A stretch of DNA of 11,101 nucleotides from contig CAIVFQ010000187.1 in assembly GCA_903905285.1 (NCBI GenBank), positions 1 through 11,101 of the forward strand. The letters run 5' to 3'. Position 1 is the first letter of the stretch. Each line of letters opens with the position of its first letter. The notes under the pieces were generated by a model. The model was not told the origin of the DNA and searched no databases. It worked only from the letters and a program-made list of their open reading frames with translations. This document shows, in pieces, positions 1 to 6,756 of this stretch. This DNA is from an uncultured Alphaproteobacteria bacterium (GTDB lineage Bacteria > Pseudomonadota > Alphaproteobacteria > Paracaedibacterales > CAIULA01). The translations under genes and the position numbers were made by a program.

Positions 1-47
1 GAACTTTTTAGAAATAATTTAGTCAAAATTTTTCAAAGAGTTCTCCC

Positions 48-173
48 ATGAAGAAAGATATAACAGAATTGTTTGTTTTCATCGCTGATTTTTTCAAACT
101 TACATCGTAGCAAAGAAAAACGCAAAAAACTCGCGGGCTGGGTCAATTAAGTGTATTGTTAACTATTTATTAA
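48..173 (+). pseudogene. IS982-type transposase, N-terminal remnant
   Basis: Reading from ATG 48 gives MKKDITELFVFIADFFKLTS, then an in-frame TAG at 108-110, then a continuation ending in GQLSVLLTIY and TAA at 171-173. As I remember the family, IS982 transposases open with a KxITELFxFxDDFxKL-type segment and, a few dozen residues later, a gxLSxSExlTI motif. Both landmarks are here in the right order. Only about 41 codons remain, against roughly 290 in an intact enzyme, and the DDE catalytic core is absent. It is therefore non-functional: a truncated 5' end with a nonsense codon. It lies directly upstream of the unknown secreted-protein cluster, marking an old insertion or rearrangement boundary. 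I could not identify the terminal inverted repeat or a target-site duplication. Confidence 0.6.
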
Positions 174-224
174 AAAGTTTTCTTTAAAGTGTTAGTATGG
201 ATTTAGCCATTAAACAGGTCTTTC

Positions 225-800
225 GTGCTAAGAATTTTAATGATACTTGTGATGTTCTGTAGCTCGATTAGGGCAGTAACATTTACGTCGACTCACCCGG
301 TTCCGGTACAGTTATCTGAACACCTTAGAGTATTGAATGAACTGAAGTTGCAACAAAAAAGATCGGCTTCTCCTGTTACAATCGAAAGCGTTTCTGCGGT
401 CTTGCTGGATTTGTATGCCGTCCTTAATAAAAAATATCGCTATCGGTTTATTAGTAACCCAAGAAAATCCGACCGAGTAATATTTGCTGCGTTAGGAAGG
501 CTTCTGCGTTTAAAAAACATCAAGGATAAAACCGGATTACCCGCTGGCACGTCACCAGCAGATGCTGCAGTTATTGACAGAGTATTAGATAACTTAGCCC
601 GATTTCAAGCCTTTGGAACCCAAGACTATGCCCGATCTCGTCGAGAGCTAATTGATTTTATTTGCGGAACTTACAGGCAGGATACACAGCTTGAGAAAAG
701 TTTATCGTATCATAAGCCACGTTTCCTTCGACAGGCAAATGGCACTTACAATTGGGATGATCCAACCTTTAAAGCTGAACTGAATGATTTTTTAGGGTAA
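225..800 (+). CDS. Unknown exported protein; probable N-terminal part of a frameshifted gene with 815-2758
   Basis: This 191-residue product is not recognisable by family. The first 18 residues, MLRILMILVMFCSSIRAV, look like a Sec signal peptide: short basic n-region, hydrophobic ILMILVMF, and a possible signal peptidase I site after SIRA. The GTG start is chosen because AGG at 216-218 sits 6 bases upstream; the later ATG at 240 would leave the signal peptide without a basic n-region. The mature part is basic, predicted mainly helical, and has no cofactor or nucleotide motif I can see. It ends in NDFLG-stop inside a T6 run. The -1 frame is open across that stop and runs straight into the next ORF, so I favour one gene of about 844 residues over two. 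Alternative: a small secreted protein in its own right. Confidence 0.6.
   Translation: MLRILMILVMFCSSIRAVTFTSTHPVPVQLSEHLRVLNELKLQQKRSASPVTIESVSAVLLDLYAVLNKKYRYRFISNPRKSDRVIFAALGRLLRLKNIKDKTGLPAGTSPADAAVIDRVLDNLARFQAFGTQDYARSRRELIDFICGTYRQDTQLEKSLSYHKPRFLRQANGTYNWDDPTFKAELNDFLG
788..794 (+). other. TTTTTTA frame junction (candidate -1 slip site or T-tract indel)
   Basis: In the zero frame the bases read T TTT TTA, followed by GGG and the stop TAA (798-800). Shifting by -1 gives TTT TTT AGG GTA AAT, which runs open into the 647-codon frame at 815. T TTT TTA fits the X XXY YYZ heptamer and equals the HIV-1 gag-pol slippery sequence. Downstream, bases 795-818 carry five runs of two to four G, and there is a weak 4-bp hairpin (811-814 with 822-825). 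These lie at or beyond the usual 5-9 nt spacer, so support for a stimulatory element is modest. A one-base loss in a T7 tract gives the same picture. Confidence 0.45.
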
Positions 801-814
801 ATGGTTTTGGGGCG

Positions 815-2758
815 GTGGCCACGCCTGCCTCTACGCACGAAGAATCAATGTGCTTTTTCCAAGATTTGTTGATCAACGAAAAGCTGCGGCCAAATCACCA
901 TGTATTGTACCATTCCGCAACCCATACTTTGGTTGGGTTTCATATGTTCCAAAATTCTTTGGCCACATTAATACAACCAGAGGGGTTTTCTTTCTTTAGC
1001 CGTTTTTATACAACAAAAACAATTGGTGGAGTATTGAGAGCTATTCAAAATGTTAATGACGTGACGGCTCTTATTCGAACTGGGCGACAAGATACTGAAC
1101 CAGAAATTACGCCCCACATCACTTCAAGCAGTTATTCTTTATTTGGGAATGGAGGGCAAAACAGTGCCATCAGTTTTTATAAGGGCAATCAACAAGTGAG
1201 TTCATTGGTGGCTGCCTTTGATCAAGCTGTAAGAAGCTTTGTTGATGATGGACCAGGTGCTTTGCCAGAAGTGCGTGAATTCTTAGCTGATGTCAGGGCG
1301 GGCAGGTATAGCAGGATTTTAGAGAAGAAATTCAGAGACGTTCCTATAGCAGGACATCCTCAGACGCAGGCAGGATATAAACCCTTTCCAACCTTGATGC
1401 AGTTTTTTGTCCGAAAGGATCAAATTGATAATTTGGTTTATTTTGGGAGCACGGCTGGAGCGCTTCTTATAAATCAAAGCGGGAATAATACAATCCAAGA
1501 AGTTTTGACAGCATTTTTAGGGTCTAATCTTCTAAATTATTACCAAGCTATAATACCTCGAAATCCTGGAATTCTTTTCGGTGGAGCTAGAATAGGTGAC
1601 CTTGAAAATGGATGTAGCCTTCAAGGTAAAATTGCTATCAGTTCGACAGCCTTTTTTCAAGGGCTTATGAATGGTGATGTGCAGGTTGTTTTGAATGCTC
1701 AGCGTGATCAAGAACATGTGATTTTAGATGATATGCAGTATTGGATGAACGACCAAGTTGGAAAAGATTTCCAACTGATGATGCGCTTTCCTAAGGGCCA
1801 ATTGCTCGATCCTGCTAACCCTGCATTAGCGAAAAAAGTGGAAGGTTGGTTAAGGGAAAAACTCTTAACAGCAGATCAGCGTCCTATGGAAATGACCATA
1901 ACCACCAATGCTGATTCGGGTGATCCTTTCCAAGGGATTCTCTCTGGGCCATTCACAACCCTAGACAAACTGGGAACGGACCTATCGGCGAGCCTTAAAA
2001 TCAAGAATTTACCGGAACGGGTCAAACAAAACATTTTCACGAATGCTATGATGGCCTTAGGTTTAATGAGAACTGTGCGACAGGATGACGCCTTTAAGTC
2101 TGATGACGTCAAGGCTGTTGCCAATGTCATTTTTGATCGTGCCGATCGTGCTTTTGAACAAGAACCCGATTCGTTGGATGTTGCCAAACTTTTGGTGACC
2201 ACGGAAAATGGGCTTACTACACCAGAAGCGAACGATTTGCGTAAACAATATAAGCAGAAAGCCACACACATTCTGTCCAATATGCTGGCCAATAGAAATC
2301 GAAACATGCCCGTTTCGCCTGATCGCGCGCCAACTGACAGCGAATTAAAAACTATGTACGGCTTATTGCAAGAAATTGCCAGCTATTTGGTGGTTGAAAA
2401 ACCCACAAAACCAGAGGTGGAAGCAATACTGTCTTTGTTTATGTCCAGCAGTTCTGACCATCCGAACATTCGTGTTCATAAATTGAAATGTTTAGCTGCT
2501 ATTGATGTTTTTTTTGAAAAAATCACCGGCGGGAAACGCCTTGAAGTTGAATGGTCAGGGATTCAGACAGGCTATAGAACGACTGCTGAGTACAGAGAAA
2601 CCAGGGCCTTTTTAGAAGGAATAGTTGTGCCAAAATCAAAAACACCTCTATCACAGAAATTATACGCAGGCAAACAACGCTGGGAACTTCTTACAATAGG
2701 TGATGTGAGTTTGCAAAATGCCTTTGACGGCTTAGCCAAAAAGGGAGCTGTAAAATGA
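815..2758 (+). CDS. Large unknown protein; probable C-terminal part of the gene starting at 225
   Basis: 647 codons from GTG 815; ATG 848 is an alternative start. Neither has a proper ribosome binding site: GGGG at 809-812 is only 2 bases from the GTG. There is no signal peptide and the frame is open back to 788, all of which suggests continuation of the ORF at 225. I see no established enzyme motif. Near the N-terminus there is a PNHHVLYHSATHTL segment and about 80 residues on a SSYSLFGNGGQNS segment. I associate this combination, from memory only, with large secreted proteins of amoeba-associated Legionella, Chlamydiae and Holosporales. The last 250 residues are helix-rich. The stop TGA overlaps the next gene's ATG as ATGA, with GGGAG upstream, so the following gene is translationally coupled. 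Confidence 0.65.
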   Translation: MATPASTHEESMCFFQDLLINEKLRPNHHVLYHSATHTLVGFHMFQNSLATLIQPEGFSFFSRFYTTKTIGGVLRAIQNVNDVTALIRTGRQDTEPEITPHITSSSYSLFGNGGQNSAISFYKGNQQVSSLVAAFDQAVRSFVDDGPGALPEVREFLADVRAGRYSRILEKKFRDVPIAGHPQTQAGYKPFPTLMQFFVRKDQIDNLVYFGSTAGALLINQSGNNTIQEVLTAFLGSNLLNYYQAIIPRNPGILFGGARIGDLENGCSLQGKIAISSTAFFQGLMNGDVQVVLNAQRDQEHVILDDMQYWMNDQVGKDFQLMMRFPKGQLLDPANPALAKKVEGWLREKLLTADQRPMEMTITTNADSGDPFQGILSGPFTTLDKLGTDLSASLKIKNLPERVKQNIFTNAMMALGLMRTVRQDDAFKSDDVKAVANVIFDRADRAFEQEPDSLDVAKLLVTTENGLTTPEANDLRKQYKQKATHILSNMLANRNRNMPVSPDRAPTDSELKTMYGLLQEIASYLVVEKPTKPEVEAILSLFMSSSSDHPNIRVHKLKCLAAIDVFFEKITGGKRLEVEWSGIQTGYRTTAEYRETRAFLEGIVVPKSKTPLSQKLYAGKQRWELLTIGDVSLQNAFDGLAKKGAVK

Positions 2759-3144
2759 GAAACGTTGTTTTATTAATTGGTCTTTTCCTAGGCACCCTAA
2801 ATCTAAACCCTTCTTGTGCGGCAGCAGCCGGCGTTGTGGGGGGGCCTCGCCTTGAAGCCCAAACCAATATGATTTTTGTTTTGAACGCTGCTTTGTATGA
2901 GGCAATTGAAAATTCCGCCAGCAGTCAAAACGCTGCCCAATTGGTTAGGGATATGATTTTTGCGAAAGTACGTTTACCATTTAATACTTTTGAAAGGGCT
3001 GATATAAGACAAATCAGCAGGCCTCAAAGGCCTGACTATGCCTACGTTGTTGCCTCGGCTTGTTTGCTGGCGTTTGCGTTTCCCCGTGATGATTTCTGGA
3101 CAGATTTGAAAGATACCCTCAGCACCCATCAAGGTACCCCCTAA
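2755..3144 (+). CDS. Unknown exported protein; probable N-terminal part of a frameshifted gene with 3200-4840
   Basis: 129 residues. The ATG overlaps the preceding stop (ATGA), and GGGAG about 7 bases upstream is a good ribosome binding site, so the start is firm. Residues 1-25 form a Sec signal peptide: MRN, then hydrophobic VVLLIGLFLGTL, then NPSCAAAA as cleavage region. The Cys lacks a canonical lipobox, so I do not call a lipoprotein. The rest has no recognised domain. It stops in the middle of what looks like continuing sequence, at ACC CCC TAA inside a C5 tract. Removing one C, or a +1 shift, joins it to the next frame as GTPNPVFDDNNLQHHF and onward. Reconstructed length is about 694 residues. 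Its plan, a signal peptide plus a short N-region before a frame break, repeats that of the preceding gene. Confidence 0.65.
   Translation: MRNVVLLIGLFLGTLNLNPSCAAAAGVVGGPRLEAQTNMIFVLNAALYEAIENSASSQNAAQLVRDMIFAKVRLPFNTFERADIRQISRPQRPDYAYVVASACLLAFAFPRDDFWTDLKDTLSTHQGTP
3136..3144 (+). other. ACC CCC TAA frame junction (candidate +1 shift site or C-tract indel)
   Basis: The upstream frame reads GGT ACC CCC TAA. With one base skipped, or one C fewer in the C5 run at 3137-3141, it reads GGT ACC CCT AAT CCT GTC TTT GAT and stays open to 4840. CCC followed by U is a known shift-prone context for proline tRNAs, and here it lies directly before a stop codon, as at the prfB site. That is suggestive of +1 recoding but equally explained by an inserted C or a sequencing miscall. 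Confidence 0.45.
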
Positions 3145-3199
3145 TCCTGTCTTTGATGATAATAATCTGCAGCATCATTTTCTAGCCTGGTATGCGGGG

Positions 3200-4840
3200 T
3201 TGATCAAACTGTTCCAAATGAATTTGGAACACACAGTTTCACCCCATGGAAGTATTTACAGCCTTGCTGAAACGTTCGAAAATATGGGTTATCCTGGTGT
3301 GCAAGCGGTTTTGTTCGCAGGGCTTGATCGTCATTTTTCTGCGTCTCCAACATTAAGGAGATTTAAAGATCATTTTGTCACTTTAACGCAAGCTATATCA
3401 GATGATATGCCTTATATGGTTTTTGAACAGAATGGCTGGTTAGGCCCTCTCAATAGGGCACTATTTTCAGGCAATTTTTCTGCAGAATTTTTGGGTCCTT
3501 TAGGCGTTCAATCCCCGCTTGTTTTTGGCTATATAGGAGGTGGAAGGGGGGCTGAGGTGACCGTTGATCAAATGCGGGGTTATTTAACGCAACCACCACC
3601 AGCAGCAGTTGTTCCCCCAGTACTTGCAGCTCCTCTGGCTCCTGCGGCACCACGGCCACCCATGACGACGATTGTTCTTAAAGGTCAGTGGAAAGATGCT
3701 CTTGCAGGTGCAGATACTGTAACGTACAGACCCCCTCAAACTACGGAAACATTTACGATACGGGGAAGGACTTACACCCTTACAAAACCCAGAGGGCTTA
3801 GCGCTAGCGCTGATATTTTGTATGATAATCTTGTAGGTGTCTTGAAAAAATATGTAGAACTCAATCCTGCTATCGTAAGAGCTGGCATTCCATTGACTGA
3901 TACAATGAACCAAGACAATAGAGATTTCATAGATTTCTTAAAAGCTCTCGATCTTTACTTTGGATCTTCTCGTTTTCATGGACAAATTTGTCACACAATT
4001 GCCACCAAAATTAGCGTGGCTGTAGCCGGTACACCAGACAGAGGGGGCCTCGCAGTTGAACTTACAAACAGGGTAATTGGAATAAACTTATCCCGGATGA
4101 ACGGGATAGGATTTCCTCTCAACCATGGGGGAATACCTAATGGTCGCATGTTCAGGCCAGAATATGAATTACCAGATAGTGTTTTTTCAGAAATGGCATT
4201 TTTTGGGCGTACTTTTGGTTTTCCTGATGGATTAAAACCAAACTATCATGTTGAACAATTGCCAGAGATTGAATTTGGAGCAAGGAAAACTCCGGGGAAT
4301 GGGCCCAAAACTATCGATGTTAAAAGAGGACTATGCCAAGCTTATGGTGTTTTCTCTGGTTTGCTTAATAAGGAAATCAAGTTTTTAATGGCATTAGACC
4401 TTAGGAGAGACCCAACGGCACAAGCTAAATGGAAAAGTTTTTTTGCACAAGCGCAAAATGGCGGCTGTGCTGACGAGTATTTCAAAAATTTGCAAGAATG
4501 GATTATAACCGACGGTTCCCAAGCAGCGATAGCGGTTGTTATTGATCCAGCAGCAATCAGTGGGGTTGTGCATCCATTAATCTCACAAAAGTCTCTCTCA
4601 GAGAAAGCTGCTCTTAAAGTTACATTACAAACAAGGCAATATCTGGATGCAAGTGGTGATTTGAATTACGACCCCGCCGGGCCGTTTACAAAAGCACATG
4701 GAGATCCGGCGTTTGCAAAGCAGCAGCTCCAAGCAATTTTAGGGCCTTCGTACCAGATACTGATGGATGAGTTTAGAAGAAAAAACATTCCATATGACAG
4801 TTATTCAGTTCTTAGTGCAGTTGTGGGCTATGACTTTTAG
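3200..4840 (+). CDS. Unknown two-domain protein; probable C-terminal part of the gene starting at 2755
   Basis: 546 codons if started at TTG 3200. That start is poor: GGGG abuts it with no spacer. The same frame is open upstream to 3110, and the residues there look coding (NPVFDDNNLQHHFLAWYAG), so the real N-terminus is very probably the signal-peptide ORF at 2755. Layout from TTG: a first region of about 130 residues with a glycine-rich YIGGGRG near 111; a low-complexity Pro/Ala linker at about 131-154; then a second region of nearly 390 residues. The linker suggests two separately folded exported domains. Several Cys residues (in GQICHT, RGLCQAY, GGCADEY) could form disulfides in an oxidising compartment. 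No catalytic signature recognised. Its last 36 bases overlap the convergent glycosyltransferase-like gene. Confidence 0.65.
   Translation: MIKLFQMNLEHTVSPHGSIYSLAETFENMGYPGVQAVLFAGLDRHFSASPTLRRFKDHFVTLTQAISDDMPYMVFEQNGWLGPLNRALFSGNFSAEFLGPLGVQSPLVFGYIGGGRGAEVTVDQMRGYLTQPPPAAVVPPVLAAPLAPAAPRPPMTTIVLKGQWKDALAGADTVTYRPPQTTETFTIRGRTYTLTKPRGLSASADILYDNLVGVLKKYVELNPAIVRAGIPLTDTMNQDNRDFIDFLKALDLYFGSSRFHGQICHTIATKISVAVAGTPDRGGLAVELTNRVIGINLSRMNGIGFPLNHGGIPNGRMFRPEYELPDSVFSEMAFFGRTFGFPDGLKPNYHVEQLPEIEFGARKTPGNGPKTIDVKRGLCQAYGVFSGLLNKEIKFLMALDLRRDPTAQAKWKSFFAQAQNGGCADEYFKNLQEWIITDGSQAAIAVVIDPAAISGVVHPLISQKSLSEKAALKVTLQTRQYLDASGDLNYDPAGPFTKAHGDPAFAKQQLQAILGPSYQILMDEFRRKNIPYDSYSVLSAVVGYDF
3206..3239 (+). 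repeat. Strong inverted repeat inside the 3200-4840 frame
   Basis: TGTTCCAAAT (3210-3219) and ATTTGGAACA (3222-3231) are perfect 10-base arms around a GA centre. AAAC (3206-3209) and GTTT (3236-3239) extend the stem after a CACA bulge. It starts about 60 bases past the frame junction at 3144 and just after the TTG at 3200. There is no T-tract, so it is not an obvious terminator. It may be an mRNA hairpin limiting internal initiation, a protein-binding palindrome, or chance. Confidence 0.55.
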
Positions 4841-5818
4841 CTTATTGATCGGCCATGTGTAAAACCAGTAACACCACCGTTCCCATTTGTTAACTTTAAA
4901 GCGGTGTATAAAGGGCAGAACGGAATAAAGCTCTCCTTTCGGATGGCGATGGTGCCAGAAAACGACTCGCATTTTACCTAAATCTGCCAACGGTAACAGA
5001 TGCTTGCCTTGGGGTTCTTTGGCATACAGTACGCTAAGAATAGATTCATCGTGATGGTGATGAACAAAGCCAGGGCAGGGGGTTAAAGTCGATTTTTCCT
5101 GCGGGGTGCCGTGATGCAAGGTTTCATGTTCTAAAACACAAACAGGGTCTTGGCACCAGTCTAACCATTTTTTGACAAAGGCTCTGGCCGCTGGCGTATT
5201 ACGGTAAACTGAAATGCCGGCCCAGATATGGGGTGATTGGTGACAGGATTCAGTATCACATTCCATTTTCTGTAATGTTTCCCGTTGTGTAATCATGCCG
5301 CAATTTGTGCCCAGGTCATCATGCTTGATCAAAACAATGTCATGCTGAAGGGCCAGGTCAATCAAGGGGGTCAGAGAAGCTGTTGCTACAAACCCGGAAT
5401 CAAGATAGATAACAATTGAATTTTCAGGAACTGTTTCCAAGGTTCGTAAAATGATCCATGGTTTCCATACCCAATAGCCGGCCCCGCGGCTGTAATCAAG
5501 AATTTTAGCATTGCGTTTGACAAAGTCAGCATCCAAATGATGTTTGCGGTAACTTAACGTGAAATCAACATTCCTGTTAATGACAGAACGGGCCAAGGCA
5601 TTTTGATTGCGTAAAAAGACCTCGGCTCCGTCAGCATAAGAAACCACATAAACAAAAGGTTTTGAAACGTATCCAGCGCTGCCAGCTTTTGGCATAATAT
5701 CAATGGATTCCAAAGAAAGGTCGTGTGTATAAAGGATGTGTGAGACGGCGTATAACCAAGCCAATCCCAAGCCGGCGGCCAGCCAATATAGAATTTTACG
5801 GAGTGAAATGGGGAACAT
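4805..5818 (-). CDS. Membrane-anchored glycosyltransferase-like protein
   Basis: 337 residues. An uncharged helix at about 8-30 after MFPISLRK predicts a single N-terminal membrane anchor with the catalytic part outside the cytoplasm or at the membrane face. The core has landmarks of nucleotide-sugar glycosyltransferases of the GT-A type seen in capsule and LPS loci: GYWVWKP at 114-120, a YLDSG acidic motif at 138-142 (DxD-like metal/sugar-nucleotide site), WAGISVYR near 199-206, and HHHHDESILSVL at 253-264, resembling the late D[QE]S.LS motif. Donor and acceptor cannot be told. AGAGGAAA at 5821-5828 is a good ribosome binding site for the ATG at 5818. It is divergent from tatB across 68 bp and converges on the unknown cluster, with 36 bp of 3' overlap. 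A secreted-protein or surface-glycan modifying role is inference. Confidence 0.65.
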   Translation of the reverse strand: MFPISLRKILYWLAAGLGLAWLYAVSHILYTHDLSLESIDIMPKAGSAGYVSKPFVYVVSYADGAEVFLRNQNALARSVINRNVDFTLSYRKHHLDADFVKRNAKILDYSRGAGYWVWKPWIILRTLETVPENSIVIYLDSGFVATASLTPLIDLALQHDIVLIKHDDLGTNCGMITQRETLQKMECDTESCHQSPHIWAGISVYRNTPAARAFVKKWLDWCQDPVCVLEHETLHHGTPQEKSTLTPCPGFVHHHHDESILSVLYAKEPQGKHLLPLADLGKMRVVFWHHRHPKGELYSVLPFIHRFKVNKWERWCYWFYTWPINKLKVIAHNCTKN

Positions 5819-5886
5819 AATTTCCTCTGTCCTTTGAAAGTGTTATATGTCTATAGCATGAGTTATGAGAGAATTCGTTAATTAAA

Positions 5887-6198
5887 ATGTTTGATGTGGC
5901 CTGGACAGAATATTTATTGATTATTGTGGTAGCCTTGGTGTTTCTGGGGCCAAAGGAACTGCCCGTTGTTCTTAGAACATTGGGGCGCTGGGTGGCCAAA
6001 GCCCGACAAATGACAGGTAATTTAGAACGCCAGCTTTACAGTTTGGAAGACAGCAATCAGACGTCTTTTTTTGAAAAAGACAAAAAAACAGAAAGAACCT
6101 TGTTCACCTACCAAAGGATCTTTTTAAAACAACATCAAACAACACATGGGATTTTTATGATGGGGCAGATAAGCCCGGCCCCTAAACCTTGGTTATAA
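5887..6198 (+). CDS. tatB: Sec-independent protein translocase subunit TatB
   Basis: TatB is the membrane component that, with TatC, receives folded twin-arginine precursors. The product starts MFDVAWTEYLLI: the MFD start, Glu8, a membrane helix at about 6-20, the GP hinge at 21-22 and the amphipathic segment with KELPVVLRTLGRWVAKAR are all TatB-typical. The choice of TatB over TatA rests on MFD and on GPKELPxxLRTLG. At 103 residues it is shorter than many homologues (E. coli has about 170); the C-terminal tail, which is variable in the family, is short and low in recognisable features. tatC, usually adjacent, does not follow; a YgaP-like gene begins 22 bp downstream. Ribosome binding site is weak (GAGA at about 5869-5872). 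Confidence 0.82.
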   Translation: MFDVAWTEYLLIIVVALVFLGPKELPVVLRTLGRWVAKARQMTGNLERQLYSLEDSNQTSFFEKDKKTERTLFTYQRIFLKQHQTTHGIFMMGQISPAPKPWL

Positions 6199-6220
6199 AA
6201 TAAAAGTGAGTATCAGTCTT

Positions 6221-6730
6221 ATGAAAATAATGACAGCGAATCAATTAAGAAAACGATTGGAACAAAATGACGTCATTCTTATAGATGTGCGTGAGCCTGC
6301 GGAATACAAAACAGAATGTATTGAGGGGGCGATTTTAATACCCCTTGCTGAAATTTCCTGTGAAAAATTACCAACTCAATCACGCCCTATTGTTGTGCAT
6401 TGCCATTCAGGTAAACGCAGTGCAGAAGCCTGCCGGAGACTTCTAGCACAAAACCCCGATCTTGAAGTGTACAATCTAGAAGGTGGCATTCTGGCCTGGA
6501 AGGAATCTGGTTGTGTTGTGGAAAAGCTGGGGTGTTCTGTTTTGCCTGTTGATCGTCAAACACAGTTTGCGGCAGGGTTTTTGGCTTTTTCCGGTGTGAT
6601 TTTTGGTTCGTTTGTTAGCTCTTGGTTTTATGCGCTGTCGGGATTCGTTGGTCTTGGGCTGATGTTTGTTGGGTTAACAGGTTGGTGCGGCATGGCAAAG
6701 CTGTTAACAAAAATGCCCTGGAATCAATAG
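6221..6730 (+). CDS. YgaP-like membrane rhodanese (sulfurtransferase)
   Basis: Rhodanese domain at about 1-100, then two membrane helices at about 115-132 and 136-153, ending GWCGMAKLLTKMPWNQ. This layout and ending match E. coli YgaP (rhodanese plus DUF2892). The active-site loop HCHSGKRS holds the catalytic Cys61, which carries the persulfide in this family; IDVREPAEY near 21-29 and LEGGILAW near 86-93 are the other rhodanese landmarks. The enzyme passes sulfur to thiophilic acceptors at the inner face of the membrane; the physiological acceptor is unknown. ATG 6221 is preferred; GTG 6206 in the same frame would add five residues, and ATG 6230 is also possible. It probably shares a transcript with tatB. 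Confidence 0.85.
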   Translation: MKIMTANQLRKRLEQNDVILIDVREPAEYKTECIEGAILIPLAEISCEKLPTQSRPIVVHCHSGKRSAEACRRLLAQNPDLEVYNLEGGILAWKESGCVVEKLGCSVLPVDRQTQFAAGFLAFSGVIFGSFVSSWFYALSGFVGLGLMFVGLTGWCGMAKLLTKMPWNQ

Positions 6731-6748
6731 GCTTTTTTGGAAAAGCTT
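6729..6748. terminator. Possible hairpin between convergent genes
   Basis: GCTTTT (6731-6736) and AAAAGC (6741-6746) pair around TTGG, with A-T and G-T extensions at the base. It lies right after the rhodanese stop and before the stop of the convergent sugar-transporter gene. The stem is short and there is no clean U-tract on either strand, so termination is only a weak suggestion. Confidence 0.3.
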
Positions 6749-6756
6749 AAAAGAAA

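Noticed and set aside
253..256. HHHH stretch in the glycosyltransferase-like protein (residue positions) as a metal-binding tag
   Set aside because: It is part of the HHHHDESILS segment that fits a family motif near the acceptor site; no evidence for a separate metal centre.
197..262. A 21-codon frame from ATG 197 overlapping the start of the ORF at 225
   Set aside because: No ribosome binding site, no recognisable peptide, and out of frame with the better-supported GTG 225; probably chance.
801..872. ATG immediately after the first stop (TAAATG) opening a 23-codon frame
   Set aside because: It is a short continuation of the upstream frame that ends quickly, while the -1 frame carries the long coding sequence.
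1876..2307. 143-codon open frame on the minus strand, opposite the 815-2758 gene
   Set aside because: Composition (Ser/Leu/Lys-rich with no domain) and lack of start signals fit a shadow of the plus-strand gene.
3018..3034. Short hairpin CAGGCCT-CAA-AGGCCTG within the 2755-3144 frame
   Set aside because: Seven-base stem in coding sequence with no T-tract and no special position; too weak to call regulatory.
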